Assembly (NCBI GenBank): GCA_021151835.1
Contig: JAGKWO010000065.1
Location: forward strand, 1-15,088
Origin: Gammaproteobacteria bacterium
Lineage (GTDB): Bacteria > Pseudomonadota > Gammaproteobacteria > Pseudomonadales > Cellvibrionaceae
Length of the DNA stretch: 15,088 bases
Direction of reading: 5' to 3'
Below the pieces are notes generated by a model. The model did not search any database, was not told where the DNA came from, and saw nothing but the letters and a program-made list of their open reading frames with translations. This document shows, piece by piece, positions 14,956 through 15,088 of this stretch. The first letter of the stretch is position 1. Each line of letters opens with the position of its first letter. A program made the translations under genes and the position numbers.

Positions 14956-14988
14956 GCTATTGCCATCTTGATCGATTTGCCAGTTACC
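14884..14988 (-). repeat. Channel-leader repeat, copy C
   Basis: It corresponds to 10997-11113, apart from a 12-base deletion and scattered substitutions. The match stops abruptly after TTACC at 14988, where copies A and B continue with the leader hairpin; an insertion sequence end begins there. Confidence 0.88.
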
Positions 14989-14989
14989 A

Positions 14990-15088
14990 TGATCCCCTCC
15001 GCGAATATCGGACACCTTAGAAACTGAGTAAACTTACTCCAGAGGTGATCCATGAGCAAGAAACCAACCCCAAAAGAGAACAAGAAGT
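14990..15088 (+). mobile_element. Left end of a probable IS3-type insertion sequence
   Basis: Starting near TGATCCCCTCC, with the word ATCGGACACC about 18 bases in, this looks like the terminal inverted repeat of an IS3-family element. It interrupts copy C of the channel leader and is followed 62 bases later by an ATG with a good GAGGTG site and a lysine-rich start. The right end is outside the window, so target duplication cannot be checked. The assignment to IS3 rests on the terminal pattern and the short leader. Confidence 0.5.
15052..15088 (+). CDS. Start of probable IS transposase OrfA, partial
   Basis: ATG at 15052 behind GAGGTG (15043-15048) opens a frame reading MSKKPTPKENKK to the window edge. 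A short, Lys-rich N-terminus directly after an IS-like terminus is typical of an IS3-family OrfA (HTH) protein, but only 12 residues are visible. Confidence 0.4.
   Translation, partial: MSKKPTPKENKK

Noticed and set aside
13066..14988. CRISPR array or integron attC sites as explanation for the repeats
   Set aside because: The repeats are 40-180 bases, of several kinds, irregularly spaced and contain recognisable gene ends; there are no short uniform repeats with spacers and no integrase.

Overview
The window looks like chromosomal DNA of a gammaproteobacterium. The clues are an alpha-E domain fused behind a circularly permuted ATP-grasp segment, a partner transglutaminase, a YgjP-type peptidase and moderate GC. 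A Cellvibrionaceae-like host is possible, but that is an inference; no rRNA or marker gene is present to settle it.

Bases 1-3160 are ordinary housekeeping-type sequence on the + strand: the 3' part of an ATP-grasp/alpha-E gene, a translationally coupled transglutaminase, a flavin reductase-like protein and a YgjP-like metallopeptidase.

Bases 3160-8422 are a damaged type I restriction-modification island on the + strand: a small excisionase-type HTH gene, an intact hsdR, a KilA-N gene with a perfect 34-base palindrome inside its coding sequence, and then hsdM. hsdM is cut off just after its SAM-binding motif I and runs straight into the 3' part of an unrelated HNH endonuclease gene that has lost its start. 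No hsdS is present, so the restriction system should be inactive unless the missing subunits are encoded elsewhere.

Bases 8394-11080 hold two minus-strand genes: a 494-residue protein that joins an NlpC/P60- or CHAP-like cysteine domain to a lysozyme-like domain without a signal peptide, and a six-helix potassium channel with a C-terminal zinc ribbon. Two short + strand ORFs follow.

Bases 11600-15088 form a repeat-rich mosaic on the minus strand. The first codons and leader of the channel gene occur three times, once as the real gene and twice as remnants. A second direct repeat of about 125 bases occurs twice. A small lipoprotein family is present once intact and at least once broken. Between these repeats lie small intact genes of unknown function (329, 126 and 167 codons). 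Two of these, and perhaps the third, are directly preceded by the start-less tail of some larger lost gene. The layout resembles an orphan effector/immunity array built by recombination at repeats, though no toxin domain can be named. The window ends in the left end of what appears to be an IS3-type insertion sequence, inserted in the third channel-leader copy at the foot of a hairpin.
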